Origin: Acholoe squamosa
Taxonomy: Eukaryota > Annelida > Polychaeta > Phyllodocida > Polynoidae
Length of the DNA stretch: 64,000 nucleotides
Direction: 5' to 3'
NCBI GenBank assembly: GCA_949317995.1
Contig: OX439036.1
Location: forward strand, 8,536,356 to 8,600,355
A program made the translations under genes and the position numbers. The notes under the pieces are model-generated. The model saw only the letters and a program-made list of their open reading frames with translations. It was not told the DNA's origin and ran no database searches. Every line of letters starts with the position of its first letter. The first letter of the stretch is position 1. Positions 46,901-58,429 of the stretch are shown one piece after another.

Positions 46901-48559
46901 TCAAAAATTCGAATATCACCCTTTTGTAAATCAAAAATACTTACAATCCACCCGACATAGTGATGGTTAGATGCAGGATTGTGCCGTTGGGCATGACGAG
47001 CTCGACCTCGTATACCTCCATCTTTAGTTATGTAACATTATGACATCACGCACCCCCCTTTTATAGCAGCCCGGATCAAAATTTTGGCGATACAGGATAG
47101 AAAATTTTTTTTTCTCGCCCCCCCCATTTTGGCCCAAAAATTTAAATTTCCCTCCAATCAACATCAACAGAGTTCTTTCCAGGATATTTGAGACAGGTAG
47201 GAGTCAACCTGAGCAGGTCACACCTGTATTAATCCCCATAACTTATCTGATTTTTCGCCATTACGGTGCAGCGCCAGCTCGCTACCACCACCTGGTGGAG
47301 TTTAGATAAACTAACCATAGCGTCCCTGGATACAGGACCCGCGCTAAGCCAAATGAACCAATTGAGCTCTGTACTTGGGTTTTGTACGTTGACAAAATGA
47401 TATTGATCTCGATTCCTTTTTCTGTATTGACCATGGCCTGTCTGCAACCCATAACAGACATACTATAGGTCGATGAATTGTCTCCTCTTCCTGTTGTTTC
47501 CTTAACAGGCCTACCACCAACACAGCATCGTTTCCTTCAGTGCCAGAAGCCAACCCCAAGGAGAAAGGACCAGTGCCATCAAGTCCAGAAACAACCAACA
47601 CCAAAACAACATGGCAACTTATAACCCAGTAGCTTCCTAGTCATGGAACTTTTCAGGCCACAAATGACAATATCACCATAAGGAACATCAGAACCTATTT
47701 CCCAGCAGTATACACCCAAATTGACACTTCAAGAAACACAAATAGACACTTTTTCAAAACGAATTTTCATATAACCATATTTTAAATCCAAATCGCTGAG
47801 ACACAATTGTGACGTTAATTTATGATTTTTGATGAATTTTATGAGAGACACACCAAAAATATCCTTCTGACTTGCCTCTCTAGGTGATAGCACATCACCT
47901 TTACCACTGTTTTTCAAGCTCAACTATGACATGTATTTATGAGTTTTAGTCAAATTAGTTATCCATAATCAACAGGTTGTATACATCCCATTTTTGTATA
48001 TTGTCATGAAAATTACCACGTTTCTAGTCAACAGTAACACTGAATACCACTTTGACTTATACCTTATACCCGACTGTGTAGCAGACCCTACACAACTTCA
48101 GTTATGAGCCTTGGTGTTGTGGAGCCAAAAACTCATCACCCTTGTGTTGATTGTTGACCCCACAATACCAAGAATCACCAAACTTGGTTAATTTTCATCT
48201 GGATTTATTTCATTGCGTATTATTGTATAAAACCAACATGTCATCAAATCAGAAAAATTTTCATTTTCCCATGATAACATACCGGTACATATATATTTTA
48301 GGCATTGTACATATCCCGGCATTTAAAACCTGTATATATACATTAAGTCACTTGATCCATACAAAAACTTTATTTTTGTAATTCCATAAAGGAACCTTTT
48401 TTTATACTGCATATAATGTCAAACCCATCAGGTTTTTCACAAAACCCAGTATTTGTATCATAATACCCATAATTGTCAATGGACTTGGCAAAGCCTCATC
48501 GTTTCTACTTATTTTTCTCCCTTTACACTCGTGCAGAGACTAGTAGGAATGTGGGGATT
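43947..48559. other. Non-coding or decayed interior of the LTR element
   Basis: No polymerase motifs (such as YxDD) recognised. Several C-rich tracts (44080-44105, 45300-45325, 45760-45800, 46365-46405). A Pro/Thr-rich open stretch near 47506-47630 could be a captured or decayed coding piece. Confidence 0.5.
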
Positions 48560-49232
48560 TGTCAATGGACCATTCTGGGTATTATTATTATTTTTCATAT
48601 TTACTAAATTCTTCGCCATATAAAGCCTAAGCTCTGCCCATGATCCACACTCAATAATCTCCTGTATTACTCAATAGGAACCAGGATCCTTTAGTCATCA
48701 CAAACACACTTCCTCTATTAGACTCTGTGACATAAGGTACAAGGATGTAATAACATTCCAACCTTATCTACTCAGTCCAACTGGAGGAAGTGGGATCCAC
48801 CCGTGGTGCCATATTTGGAATGAGAGGATATTTCACAATCTCCTCTCAATCCTCATTAACATAATCTACCCACAGGTGGCACTCTCTCCTTATGACATGT
48901 GTCACTATTCTATTGAGCCACATTTACAGAACATTTCACAACACTGTGAGCTGCTCAGGCTCTTAGTATATAAGGTAGCTTGAGCAGCTCCTAATCATCT
49001 ATTCTAAGCTATCTATTCTAAGATCATCTCTCCCAACTTACACCTTACACCTATACCTAGAACCTACGACAGGTTGAGCTATAGGATCGGAGGCAGAGCT
49101 TAGATCTTGGCGAGTGTTATCATTGTTACCACCTTTATGAAACACTCACGTCAGCTATGCAATAAAAGGATCAAATGAACTTCCCTGGATTCCGTGTACA
49201 TTCACTTCACCACATGTAACCTTCCGTTGACA
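48560..49232 (+). repeat. 3' LTR (673 bp)
   Basis: Same length as the 5' LTR, and collinear. Differences seen include AAATAATC/CAATAATC, ATGTACAG/ATTTACAG, CCCAATC/CCTAATC and CCGTCCG/CCTTCCG. CATG follows at 49233-49236. Confidence 0.92.
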
Positions 49233-49236
49233 CATG

Positions 49237-50571
49237 TAAACAAAATGACTCTAACAATGTCACAAGTGTGAACCATCCATTCCAACTGGACCAAGAAAAT
49301 AAAATATTCCCCTTTTCAGCTACATAAATATAAAACAAAACTGCTCATGGAAGGCCTTAGTCCTTCAAAAGTGATCAAATACCTAAACTTTGAATACCAC
49401 ATGAGTATTTTCATATCCCACTCAGATTCATTGATCTATATGTTCTACATGCACTATTATGTCTTTGCTCACATGTAAGTTAACTTCAAACATATCTGTC
49501 CAAGTCATTTAACATTTTTGAACATAATTATTCAATTTACATAATAATTTATTTTCTTTTAAAACCCTTTCTTGATTTACCATTACATAACAATTTTCTT
49601 TTTTCACATTCTAAATATGTTTCATGACATATTAAGCAATTCGGAAAGTTATAGGTGAGTAAATATCCTTTGCTGTATTACTGTTTACTTGATCCATGTA
49701 ACTTGAATATGCACCACTTAACTATACAGAGAGTTTTCAATAAAAATAGCCATTCTGTATAGCCTTAGGGTAGCAATCTTGAGTAGCATCTGAATGGTAT
49801 AAAATGTCTGTCCACTAGTGTAGCAGATACCCATGAACCATCCTGGGATATGTTCAGCTGTAAGGGATAATAAAATAGAAAACAAAATATATATCAAACA
49901 CAACAGTTTTTGCTTAGTAAACTAACAAAATAACACTTCTCTCAATACCATTAGGAACCGTTCCTATCAACAGGCAGAACCTAAAATAAAAGGAGCCAAA
50001 AGTACTTAATGGAATATAGATCACAATTGTCGCAATTCACGAAGGCGATGATAAAGCTTCTGTGTATCTGTACATAGAAACAATGAAAATTTCATTTATC
50101 ATAGTTGGTTATCAACAAATGTATGGCTGTAAAATGGATGGCAGCAGCCCATCTGTGTACCAACTGTGTTAGGGAAAACTGTGTTAAGGTTGAAATAAAA
50201 GGATCACAAGGCCAGGGCAAACATGGCATGGCCCAAAGTAGTTTTGGCGATTATACCAATACCAAAGCTGGAAGGGAAGCAGACATTAGGGGATACTGAC
50301 TGAGCTGGCTGGTATTCTGTAGCCAGTATGTAGCAGTATGATCCTTTAAAAAGGACCTGTAGATATTGTAGAGAGGTATAAGTCTATGTTGGGTGTGAAA
50401 GAATCACATTGTAAGTACAGGAGAAATATACCAGTTATGTGTATCAATTGATATATCTAACATGTTATATCTAAGGTTCTGAACCAACAATGTTATGAGG
50501 GTGGACTGTAAAACCACTAGAATTTGAAAATAGAATTTTCCAAGGAGGGCATGTGATAAAAGGAAAGACAT
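49237..50571. other. Unassigned AT-rich sequence
   Basis: No exon or repeat boundary recognised. Confidence 0.35.
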
Positions 50572-50712
50572 ACGCATGTATTTTGGACTGCTATAATATT
50601 ACCTGAATAACACTCCTAATTGTGAAAAAATGTTCAAATGCAACAATCCCTGTAATAATATATAGATAGAATCATATCTACATTTACTATAATACTTTGC
50701 TTAAAAGCTTTT
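50572..50712. repeat. Direct duplicate of 51795-51942
   Basis: GTATTTTGGACTGCTATAAT, then AATAACACTCCTAATT and AATCATATCTACATTTACTA, occur in the same order in both segments at more than 90% identity by eye. Confidence 0.85.
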
Positions 50713-51594
50713 GCCTATACACAAATCATATCCCTTAAAGATTGACATAAAAATATAGAGTTGTCAATTACGCACAATAAAGGTTGACAATCAATGTTCA
50801 AGTATTAGAAAGAAAGGACTTACGACACAACTATGAGGACTTGTGGTGGGTATTTGCCTAAGCTGTGAAGGGGAGATGGCACACATGACCTGGTACAGAC
50901 TGCAGCTGGGTGGTGAAATTTGGGATGATGACTAGCATTGTTTCCAGGAGTGGGCCAAGGTTGCATCCATCCAACATGTCTGTCTATACTTGTATCTGAC
51001 GATCACTCTATTTCTAGATATTGGAAAGTGCTGTTGTTGATGCCTTCAACCTTAGATATTACCCTGAGTTCAGGATTAACCTATAAGCCACACCAGGGTC
51101 TGAAATGGTTCATAAGCCATGGCTTATATGTGGGGTGTTATGGTAAGTGTTACTACAGGGTTTACATGGTATATAAGTGTTATACAGGTAGTAAAGTAGT
51201 TACGAGAGCCAGACTCACCAAAAGATATTAATCGAAATTAGCCGTTGGTGCAGACTGATCCAGGCAGTGAACCATGTAGGCTGGTGCAGAGAGTTAACCC
51301 TTGCAATTGCAGGCAGCATTTACACCCAACTGAAAGGAAAACAATTCATAATTCAACAGAAGTGAGATGTGGGTGCTGGCAGTGAGATATGGGTGGTTGT
51401 TTGCATCTCACACAGGTCATTGACATCTTAAGGCACTGATACAAACATATTCATTCTAATAAGCGCACGTGTGCGGAAATTTAATTGTTAGATGCTCAAA
51501 ACATCAATACAAAATTAATTCTAATAAGGGCAGCCCCTAAAGCATAAAAATAATTGTTTTTGCCCTTAAAACTTCTTTTATTGCATTTTGTAGA
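50713..51594. other. Unassigned sequence
   Basis: A 97-codon ORF at 50938-51231 has no recognisable domain. No RNA gene seen. Confidence 0.35.
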
Positions 51595-51715
51595 AATGAG
51601 CCCGTTCAAGCCTAGGCCTATGGGCATTGTCCGAAAATAAATCAACTCGTTCTCCGCAAGTACTGAACCCCTTTCTATGAGAATTTTAATCTGGACTCCT
51701 TGTGAGCAAAGAAAA
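51595..51715. repeat. Dispersed repeat shared with 61222-61340
   Basis: TTCAAGCCTAGGCCTATGGG then GGGCATTGTCCGAAAATAAA, TTCTCCGCAAGTACTGAACC and GAATTTTAATCTGGACTCCT. The first part occurs a third time at 51755-51795. Confidence 0.8.
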
Positions 51716-51794
51716 AGTCGCTGCTAGTTACAGAATGATTTGAATATTTTGTAGAGATGAGCCTAGGTCTATGGGCATTGTCCGAAAATAAATT

Positions 51795-51942
51795 GACACA
51801 TGTATTTTGGACTGCTATAATGTTCCTTGAATAACACTCCTAATTATGAAATATTGTTCAAATGCAACAATCCCTGTAATAATATAAATATATAGAATCA
51901 TATCTACATTTACTATAATACTTTGCTTAAAAGCTTCTGCCA
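51795..51942. repeat. Direct duplicate of 50572-50712
   Basis: Second copy of the pair. It ends just before the 40-bp minisatellite. Confidence 0.85.
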
Positions 51943-51950
51943 TAGAGCAC

Positions 51951-54595
51951 CTTAGTGCAGTTAATGGTAGCAGCACTCTGTGAGGCCCTACAGCAGCTTA
52001 GTACTGGTACCGGCACTCTGTGAGGCCCTACAGCAGCTTAGTACTGGTACCGGCACTCTGTGAGGCCCTACAGCAGCTTAGTACTGGTACCGGCACTCTG
52101 TGAGGTCCTCCAGCAGCTTATTACTGGTACCGGCATTCTGTGAGGTTCTACAGCAGCTTAGTGCTGCTACCAGGACTCTGTGAGGTCCTACAGCAGCTTA
52201 GTACTGGTACCGGCACTCTGTGAGGTTCTACAGCAGCTTAGTACTGGTACCGGCACTCTGTGAGGTCCTACAGCAGCTTAGTACTGGTACCAGCACTCTG
52301 TGAGGTCCTACAGCAGCTAAGTGCCGGTACCAGCACTCTGTGAGGTTCTACAGCAGCTTAGTACTGGTACCGGCACTCTGTGAGGTCCTACAGCAGCTTA
52401 GTACTGGTACCAGTACTCTGTGAGGCCCTACAGCAGCTTAGTGCTGCTACCAGGACTCTGTGAGGTCCTACAGCAGCTTAGTACTGGTACCGGCATTCTG
52501 TGAGGTTCTACAGCAGCTTAGTGCTGCTACCAGGACTCTGTGAGGTCCTACAGCAGCTTAGTACTGGTACCGGCACTCTGTGAGGTTCTACAGCAGCTTA
52601 GTACTGGTACCGGCACTCTGTGAGGTCCTACAGCAGCTTAGTACTGGTACCAGCACTCTGTGAGGTCCTACAGCAGCTTAGTGCCCGTACCAGCACTCTG
52701 TGAGGTTCTACAGCAGCTTAGTACTGGTACCGGCATTCTGTGAGGTCCTACAGCAGCTTAGTACCGGTACCGGCATTCTGTGAGGTCCTACAGCAGCTTA
52801 GTGCCGGTACCAGTACTCTGTGAGGTTCTACAGCAGCTTAGTGCTGCTACCAGGACTCTGTGAGGTCCTACAGCAGCTTAGTACCAGTACCAGCACTCTT
52901 TGAGGTCCTACAGCAGCTTAGTACTGGTACCGGCACTCTGTGAGGTCCTACAGCAGCTTAGTACTGGTACCGGCACTCTGTGAGGCCCTACAGCAGCTTA
53001 GTACTGGTACCAGCACTCTGTGAGGTCCTACAGCAGCTTAGTACCGGTACCAGTACTCTGTGAGGTTCTACAGCAGCTTAGTGCCGCTACCAGGACTCTG
53101 TGAGGTCCTACAGCAGCTTAGTACTGGTACCAGCACTCTGTGAGGCCCTACAGCAGCTTAGTACCGGTACCGGCACTCTGTGAGGTTCTACAGCAGCTTA
53201 GTACCGGTACCGGCACTCTGTGAGGTCCTACAGCAGCTTAGTACTGGTACCAGGACTCTGTGAGGTCCTACAGCAGCTTAGTACCGGTACCGACCCTCTT
53301 TGAGGTCCTACAGCAGCTTAGTACAAGTACCAGCACTCTTTGAGGTCTTACAGCAGCTTAGTACCGGTACCAGTACTCTGTGAGGTCCTACAGCAGCTTA
53401 GTACCGGCACTCTGTGAGGTCCTACAGCAGCTTAGTACCGGTACCGGTACTCTGTGAGGTCCTACAGCAGCTTAGTACTGGTACCGGCACTCTGTGAGGT
53501 CCTACAGCAGCTTAGTACCTGCACTCTGTGAGGTCCTACAGCAGCTTAGTACCAGCACTCTGTGAGGTCCTAGAGCAGCTTAGTACTGGTACCAGCACTC
53601 TGTGAGGTCCTACAGCAGCTTAGTACTGGTACCAGTACTCTATGAGGTCCTACAGCAGCTTAGTACCAGCACTCTGTGAGGCCCTGCAGCAGCTTAGTAC
53701 TGGTACTGGCACTCTGTGAGGTCCTACAGCAGCTTAGTACTGGTACTGTCACTCTGTAAGGGCCTACAGCAGCTTAGTACTGGTACCGGCACTCTGTTTG
53801 GTCCTACAGCAGCTTAGTACCGGTAACAACACTCTGTGAGGTCCTACAGCAGCTTAGTACCAGCACTCTGTGAGGCCCTGCAGCAGCTTAGTACTGGTAC
53901 TGGCACTCTGTGAGGTCCTACAGCAGCTTAGTACTGGTACTGTCACTCTGTGAGGTCCTACAGCAGCTTAGTACTGGTACTGTCACTCTGTGAGGTCCTA
54001 CAGCAGCTTAGTACTGGTACCGGCACTCTGTGAGGTCCTACAGCAGCTTAGTACCTGTACCAACACTCTGTGAGGGCCTACAGCAGCTTAGTACCGGTAC
54101 CAGTACTCTGTGAGGGCCTACAGCAGCTTAGTACTAGTACCGGTACTCTGTGAGGGCCTACAGCAGCTTAGTACCGGTACCGGTGTTCTGTGTGGGCCTA
54201 CAGCAGCTTAGTACTGGTACCGGCACTCTGTGAGGTCCTACAGCAGCTTAGTACCGGCACTCTGTGAGGTCCTACAGCAGCTTAGTACCGGTACCGGCAC
54301 TCTGTGAGGTCCTACAGCAGCTTAGTACCAGTACCAGCACTCTTTGAGGTCCTACAGCAGCTTAGTACCGGTACCGGCACTCTGTGAGGGCCTACAGCAG
54401 CTTAGTACCGGCACTCTGTGAGGTCCTACAGCAGCTTAGTGCCGGTACCAGTACTCTGTTAGGTTCTACAGCAGCTTAGTGCTGCTACCAGGACTCTGTG
54501 AGGTCCTACAGCAGCTTAGTACTGGTACCAACACTCTGTGAGGTCCTACAGCAGCTTAGTACCGGTACCGGCATTCTGTGAGGTCCTACAGCAGT
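51951..54595. repeat. 40-bp minisatellite, about 66 units
   Basis: The unit is CAGCAGCTTAGTACTGGTAC, then CGGCACTCTGTGAGGTCCTA. Most units are exactly 40 bp and highly similar. From about 53400 onward some are about 32-34 bp because the GGTACC part is missing. Each unit contains in-frame stops and 40 is not a multiple of 3, so it is not coding. Higher-order patterns (GTGCTGCTACCAGGACTCTG every few units) are visible. Confidence 0.96.
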
Positions 54596-54712
54596 TTGTT
54601 AGCAATTAGTCAATATATGACAGTAATTACTCACAGAAGAGTGAGTATTTATTGATGTATTTTGACTGATATATAGTGACTAACTACTGATATATAGTGA
54701 CTAAGTAAAGGT
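54596..54712. repeat. AGTAATTACTCAC satellite, part left of the LINE
   Basis: AGCAATTAGTCAATATATGACAGTAATTACTCAC and diverged inverted forms (GAGTGAGTATTTATTG, TATAGTGACTAA). The same satellite resumes at 60480, so the LINE sits close to or inside it. Confidence 0.75.
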
Positions 54713-54810
54713 CTGGCCCTGCCTATGGGACCAGGCAAATAAAAGAACCCTTGCTATCCTTCGAAAAGAGTAGGGGAATGAAGCCTCGGTAGCAGTTTTC
54801 CACCTCACCC

Positions 54811-54826
54811 CTCATAGATTCGGTCA
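54811..54826. repeat. Target-site duplication of the LINE, left copy
   Basis: CTCATAGATTCGGTCA, immediately before a T12 tract that is the complement of the LINE 3' A-tail. The same 16 bp occurs at 60337-60352 and 60353-60368. Confidence 0.93.
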
Positions 54827-55237
54827 TTTTTTTTTTTTGTTTTGAATTCACTTTATTTGTCAAAATTTATTTCATCGTAAGTAGTTAACGGTAAAGACAA
54901 TAATATTGACAAAAGGCAAAGAGGAAAATATAACTGGACAAGTTGTTAGACAATAAACAAAATGAGAGTCAATAGTATTATGAGTTCAGGTTCAAGTAAA
55001 GACAAAAAAGAAGGCAGAGGACCTCATCCCCACAGAAGTGTTTGGGTTGATACTTCTGGTCCTACCTGACTTATAGATTATTATAGAAACTTATGACACT
55101 TAATTATACAAAAACTAATAATGTGGAGAATACGGGGGGGGGGTATACTAGTATATCAGCGAAATAAAAGTAACAGTGAGTTATCAATCGGAAGGTAATT
55201 CATGTACACACATCACGCATCACATAATAGTGGTGGA

Positions 55238-58108
55238 CTAAGCCTCATCATAGGGCAATAAGCTTTTCAACAGAGTATTTGTATCATTTTTAAATTTTTT
55301 AAATTCCAAAGTGTTTCTTCGATCTTTAGATAAGGAGTTCCAAGTAATGGCACCATTGAATTCTACACTTTTAGCATAGGAAAGACAGTTTGGGGTAATA
55401 CATTTTACCATGGGGGCATCATGTAAACGAGTATTTAGATTTCTTTTGTCACTATACATATCACATCTTGATCGATTGTACATGTAATTTAATAAATGAG
55501 CTTCTCTCCTATCATCCAGCATATTCACTCTAGAGGTATTATGTACATATTTGGTATTGGTTAGGTGCGGAACCTTTAAACAAATTTTTAAACACCTGTT
55601 TTGTGCATATTGGAGTGGGTCCAGATACTTATCATAAGTAGACATGAATATAATATCTGCATATTCCATATAAGGTAATATAGTTGATTTGTATATTTGT
55701 ATAGCCAATTTGACATCTAGATATTTTCTTAGTAAACATAGTTTGTAAGTCTTGTATGCTATAGTTTTGACTTGATTAGTTAAATGCAGGTTGTAAAGAA
55801 GAAGTGGGTCCAATAAAACACCTAAGTACTTATAACTGGGTACGACTTGTAATAGTTGATCGTTTAGTTTGATGTTAGCGGTTAGTGTATTTAATCTCCT
55901 TGTACTGGAGGAGAAAAACATAATTTTTGTTTTAGAGGCATTTATGGATAACTTGTTTTGTATACACCAGGTTTCGTAAGCCTCTAAGTCATTCTGTAAA
56001 TATGTTTTTGCTTGGTCAAAGATATTATGGGAAGAGTATATAACAGTATCATCAGCATATAGTCTAACATCACAATTTTTCACACATTTAGTAACATCAT
56101 TGACATAGATTAAAAAAAGTAAAGGGCCTAAAATCGAGCCCTGGGGTACGCCACATAATACTTTAGCTCGATCAGATAGTATTCCATTAGCCAAGGTAGT
56201 TTGGTATCTGTTTTCTAAATAATTTTTAAACCAGTGATATGTATTCGATCGGATACCATAGTGGTGTATTTTGGTTAGTAAAACTGAGTGGTTTACAGTA
56301 TCAAAAGCTTTCTTGAGATCTATAAAAGCAGCTACTGTTGACTTACCCACATTTAAATTTCTTTTAATGTCGTCAGTAAATTTTGCCAATGTATCAATAG
56401 TACTAAAGCCAGACCTGAATCCACCCTGCTTCGCTGTTAGTATGTTTTCTTTTATTAAAAATCCATAAACTCGATTATGTACAATTTTCTCTATTAGTTT
56501 ACCTGGTAAAGGAAGTAGTGAGATCGGTCTATAATTGTTTACTAATTTCTTGTCACCCGCTTTGGGTATAGGGGTAACCTTTGAAATCTTCCATGAGTTA
56601 GGGATACAATTTTGGGCAAAAGACAGATTGAAGATTTTGACTAATTTAGAGGGAGCATGCTTAAAAACTGTTTTTAGTATAGTTGAAGATATATTTTCAA
56701 TGGCTGAAGACTTAATAGTTTTTATATCATGTACCAGTTTAACTACTTCCTGTACATTGGTTTCAATATTATCAATTTGATTCATCACATATTCATCGTA
56801 TGGTTTCCATGGTATAAATAGGTTTTTGGCAAGCAAGGGACCAATATTAACGAAATACTGGTTGATAAAATCAGGAACTTTTTCCTCTTCAATCGGATTA
56901 TTATTATTCTCATGATCAACTAGTGAGATTTTATTTGATCGATTGGGGTGACCCGGTAGAATATTATTAATGGTTCTCCAGAATTTTTTATGGTCACTCT
57001 TGTGTACTTCCAGTTGTTCTTTAAAGAAATTTTTTCTTGCTTTATTTATAATTTTGTTAGCTTTATTTCGTGCTTCTCTTAATGATTTCCAGTCTTCCTC
57101 CTTACCAGATCGTCTTGCTTTCCAAAGTTTCGCATTTTTTTCGCGTATAATCTCATACACATTTTGAGACATCCAGGGATCCCTATATTTATTAACCAAA
57201 AATTTATGAACTGGACAGTATTTATCCAGGATTTTCCTTATAGCTGATTCCATATGAAACCAAGCACAGTTTACATCATTGGTATTATTGAATACATTCC
57301 AATCATAAGCATCAAATTCCCTCAATAGTGTATTATTATCTAATTTAGAGTATGATCTACCGGTAATATAGACCTTTTCAGTTTTTGTTTTCCATTTCTT
57401 TCTTATCAGAAACACTGGTAAATGATCAGTTATAATATTATTACAGACACCCGTGTAGATATAATTCCTTCTTAAATTGGTGAAAATCAGGTCTAGTATA
57501 GATTTTTTCCTAGTACCAGACTTAATTTCTTGATTTAAACCAATGCCCTTCATCTTATTCAATAAGTCGTGGACATATTCGCAATCTTCAGTAATATTGA
57601 AGTTAAAATCGCCCATGGCTATAATTTCATATTGATTTTTATCGTCTATTGTAGAAACCTTTTCAATTAATGTATCTATAAAAACAGATTTAGACCCGTC
57701 AGGGGGTCTGTACACATTAAATAGTAAGATCGGTTTCATATGTTCCTTAGTTATAGTAATACATTGGAGTTCGATATTAGGATCTGAGTGGAGTAATGTA
57801 GAGTATTTATCATAATCATGTCTCAGTCCCTGCTTAATATAGATACATACACCACCACCAGTTTTAATATTGCCTTTTTCATCTAGCACTTGCCTATCTA
57901 ATCTATACCGTGTATAGCCAGAAAATTGATAATTCGATTCATCATCTTCACTTTTAAACCAAGTTTCAGAGAAAGTAAAAATTTCAAAATTAGCAGGATA
58001 AATTTCAGCACAGATACTAGCATAATTACATTTAAAGCTACGAGCATTCATATGCATCAGTCGTAGACCCTTGGTGCTTGATAGGTCATTCAGTAATGTG
58101 TGTTGCAT
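55238..58108 (-). CDS. LINE ORF2: endonuclease and reverse transcriptase, 956 aa
   Basis: Residues 1-235 form an apurinic-type endonuclease: LMHMNARS (17-24), SETW (Glu48), NVYRPPDG (131-138), MGDFNFN (165-171) and ITDHLPV with Asp228-His229. Residues about 505-745 form the reverse transcriptase: NNYRPISLLP (524-533), AFIDLKKAFDTVNH (594-607), GVPQGSILGPLLF (653-665) and LYADDTVIYSS (683-693) with the catalytic YADD. The C-terminal 200 residues match the usual tail of CR1-group proteins. The endonuclease nicks the target and the reverse transcriptase copies the element RNA from the nick. There are no stops or frameshifts. Assignment within the CR1/L2/Rex1-type group needs a tree. Confidence 0.96.
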   Translation of the reverse strand: MQHTLLNDLSSTKGLRLMHMNARSFKCNYASICAEIYPANFEIFTFSETWFKSEDDESNYQFSGYTRYRLDRQVLDEKGNIKTGGGVCIYIKQGLRHDYDKYSTLLHSDPNIELQCITITKEHMKPILLFNVYRPPDGSKSVFIDTLIEKVSTIDDKNQYEIIAMGDFNFNITEDCEYVHDLLNKMKGIGLNQEIKSGTRKKSILDLIFTNLRRNYIYTGVCNNIITDHLPVFLIRKKWKTKTEKVYITGRSYSKLDNNTLLREFDAYDWNVFNNTNDVNCAWFHMESAIRKILDKYCPVHKFLVNKYRDPWMSQNVYEIIREKNAKLWKARRSGKEEDWKSLREARNKANKIINKARKNFFKEQLEVHKSDHKKFWRTINNILPGHPNRSNKISLVDHENNNNPIEEEKVPDFINQYFVNIGPLLAKNLFIPWKPYDEYVMNQIDNIETNVQEVVKLVHDIKTIKSSAIENISSTILKTVFKHAPSKLVKIFNLSFAQNCIPNSWKISKVTPIPKAGDKKLVNNYRPISLLPLPGKLIEKIVHNRVYGFLIKENILTAKQGGFRSGFSTIDTLAKFTDDIKRNLNVGKSTVAAFIDLKKAFDTVNHSVLLTKIHHYGIRSNTYHWFKNYLENRYQTTLANGILSDRAKVLCGVPQGSILGPLLFLIYVNDVTKCVKNCDVRLYADDTVIYSSHNIFDQAKTYLQNDLEAYETWCIQNKLSINASKTKIMFFSSSTRRLNTLTANIKLNDQLLQVVPSYKYLGVLLDPLLLYNLHLTNQVKTIAYKTYKLCLLRKYLDVKLAIQIYKSTILPYMEYADIIFMSTYDKYLDPLQYAQNRCLKICLKVPHLTNTKYVHNTSRVNMLDDRREAHLLNYMYNRSRCDMYSDKRNLNTRLHDAPMVKCITPNCLSYAKSVEFNGAITWNSLSKDRRNTLEFKKFKNDTNTLLKSLLPYDEA

Positions 58109-58429
58109 ATATAAATAATATCAAGTTGAGCAGTATAGAATACACTTGTTACAGAATAAATTTTATATATACAATTACAACTAGAGCCCCCCCGGACTCC
58201 ATAAACAATTATCAAATATTTTACCACGAAAGGGGCATAGGCCTTAGTGCCGCACCCTCTACCGGTATAGTAGGATTTCATCAGTTGATACAGGTGTGTT
58301 GAATCATAGCAGCAGCATGAAAGCGATCAAAAAACAAATACATGGGATAAGGTGGAAACAATTCTGTATTTAAATATAGGTATGTAATAACTATATGGGT
58401 AAGTAATATATATATATATACATCAATAT
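58109..58429 (-). other. LINE inter-ORF spacer
   Basis: 321 bp between the ORF1 stop and the ORF2 start. It contains a short (AT)n tract near 58409-58420. Confidence 0.7.

Larger units (their letters stand above)
42617..49232 (+). mobile_element. 6.6-kb LTR retrotransposon, probably non-autonomous
   Basis: Two LTRs of 673 bp each flank a 5.27-kb interior. Both start TGTCAATGG and end CCGTTGACA, and CATG flanks the element on each side. A purine-rich tract (GGAATGTGGGGATT) ends just before the 3' LTR, as expected of a polypurine tract. Six LTR differences were seen by eye (about 99% identity), so insertion was recent. The interior shows only a short gag-like ORF and a broken protease. No reverse transcriptase, RNase H or integrase was found on either strand, so it probably depended on proteins from a relative. 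A GGTGGATGAACC stretch after the 5' LTR is a weak primer-binding-site candidate. Confidence 0.88.

Noticed and set aside
47229..47604. Minus-strand ORFs inside the LTR element as pol remnants
   Set aside because: No reverse transcriptase, RNase H or integrase motif is visible in these translations.
51951..54595. CRISPR array
   Set aside because: Units are contiguous with no unique spacers, and the context is an animal genome. It is a minisatellite.
55238..58108. Small plus-strand ORFs inside the LINE (such as 56271-56468 and 56535-56780)
   Set aside because: Antisense shadows of ORF2, with no independent evidence.
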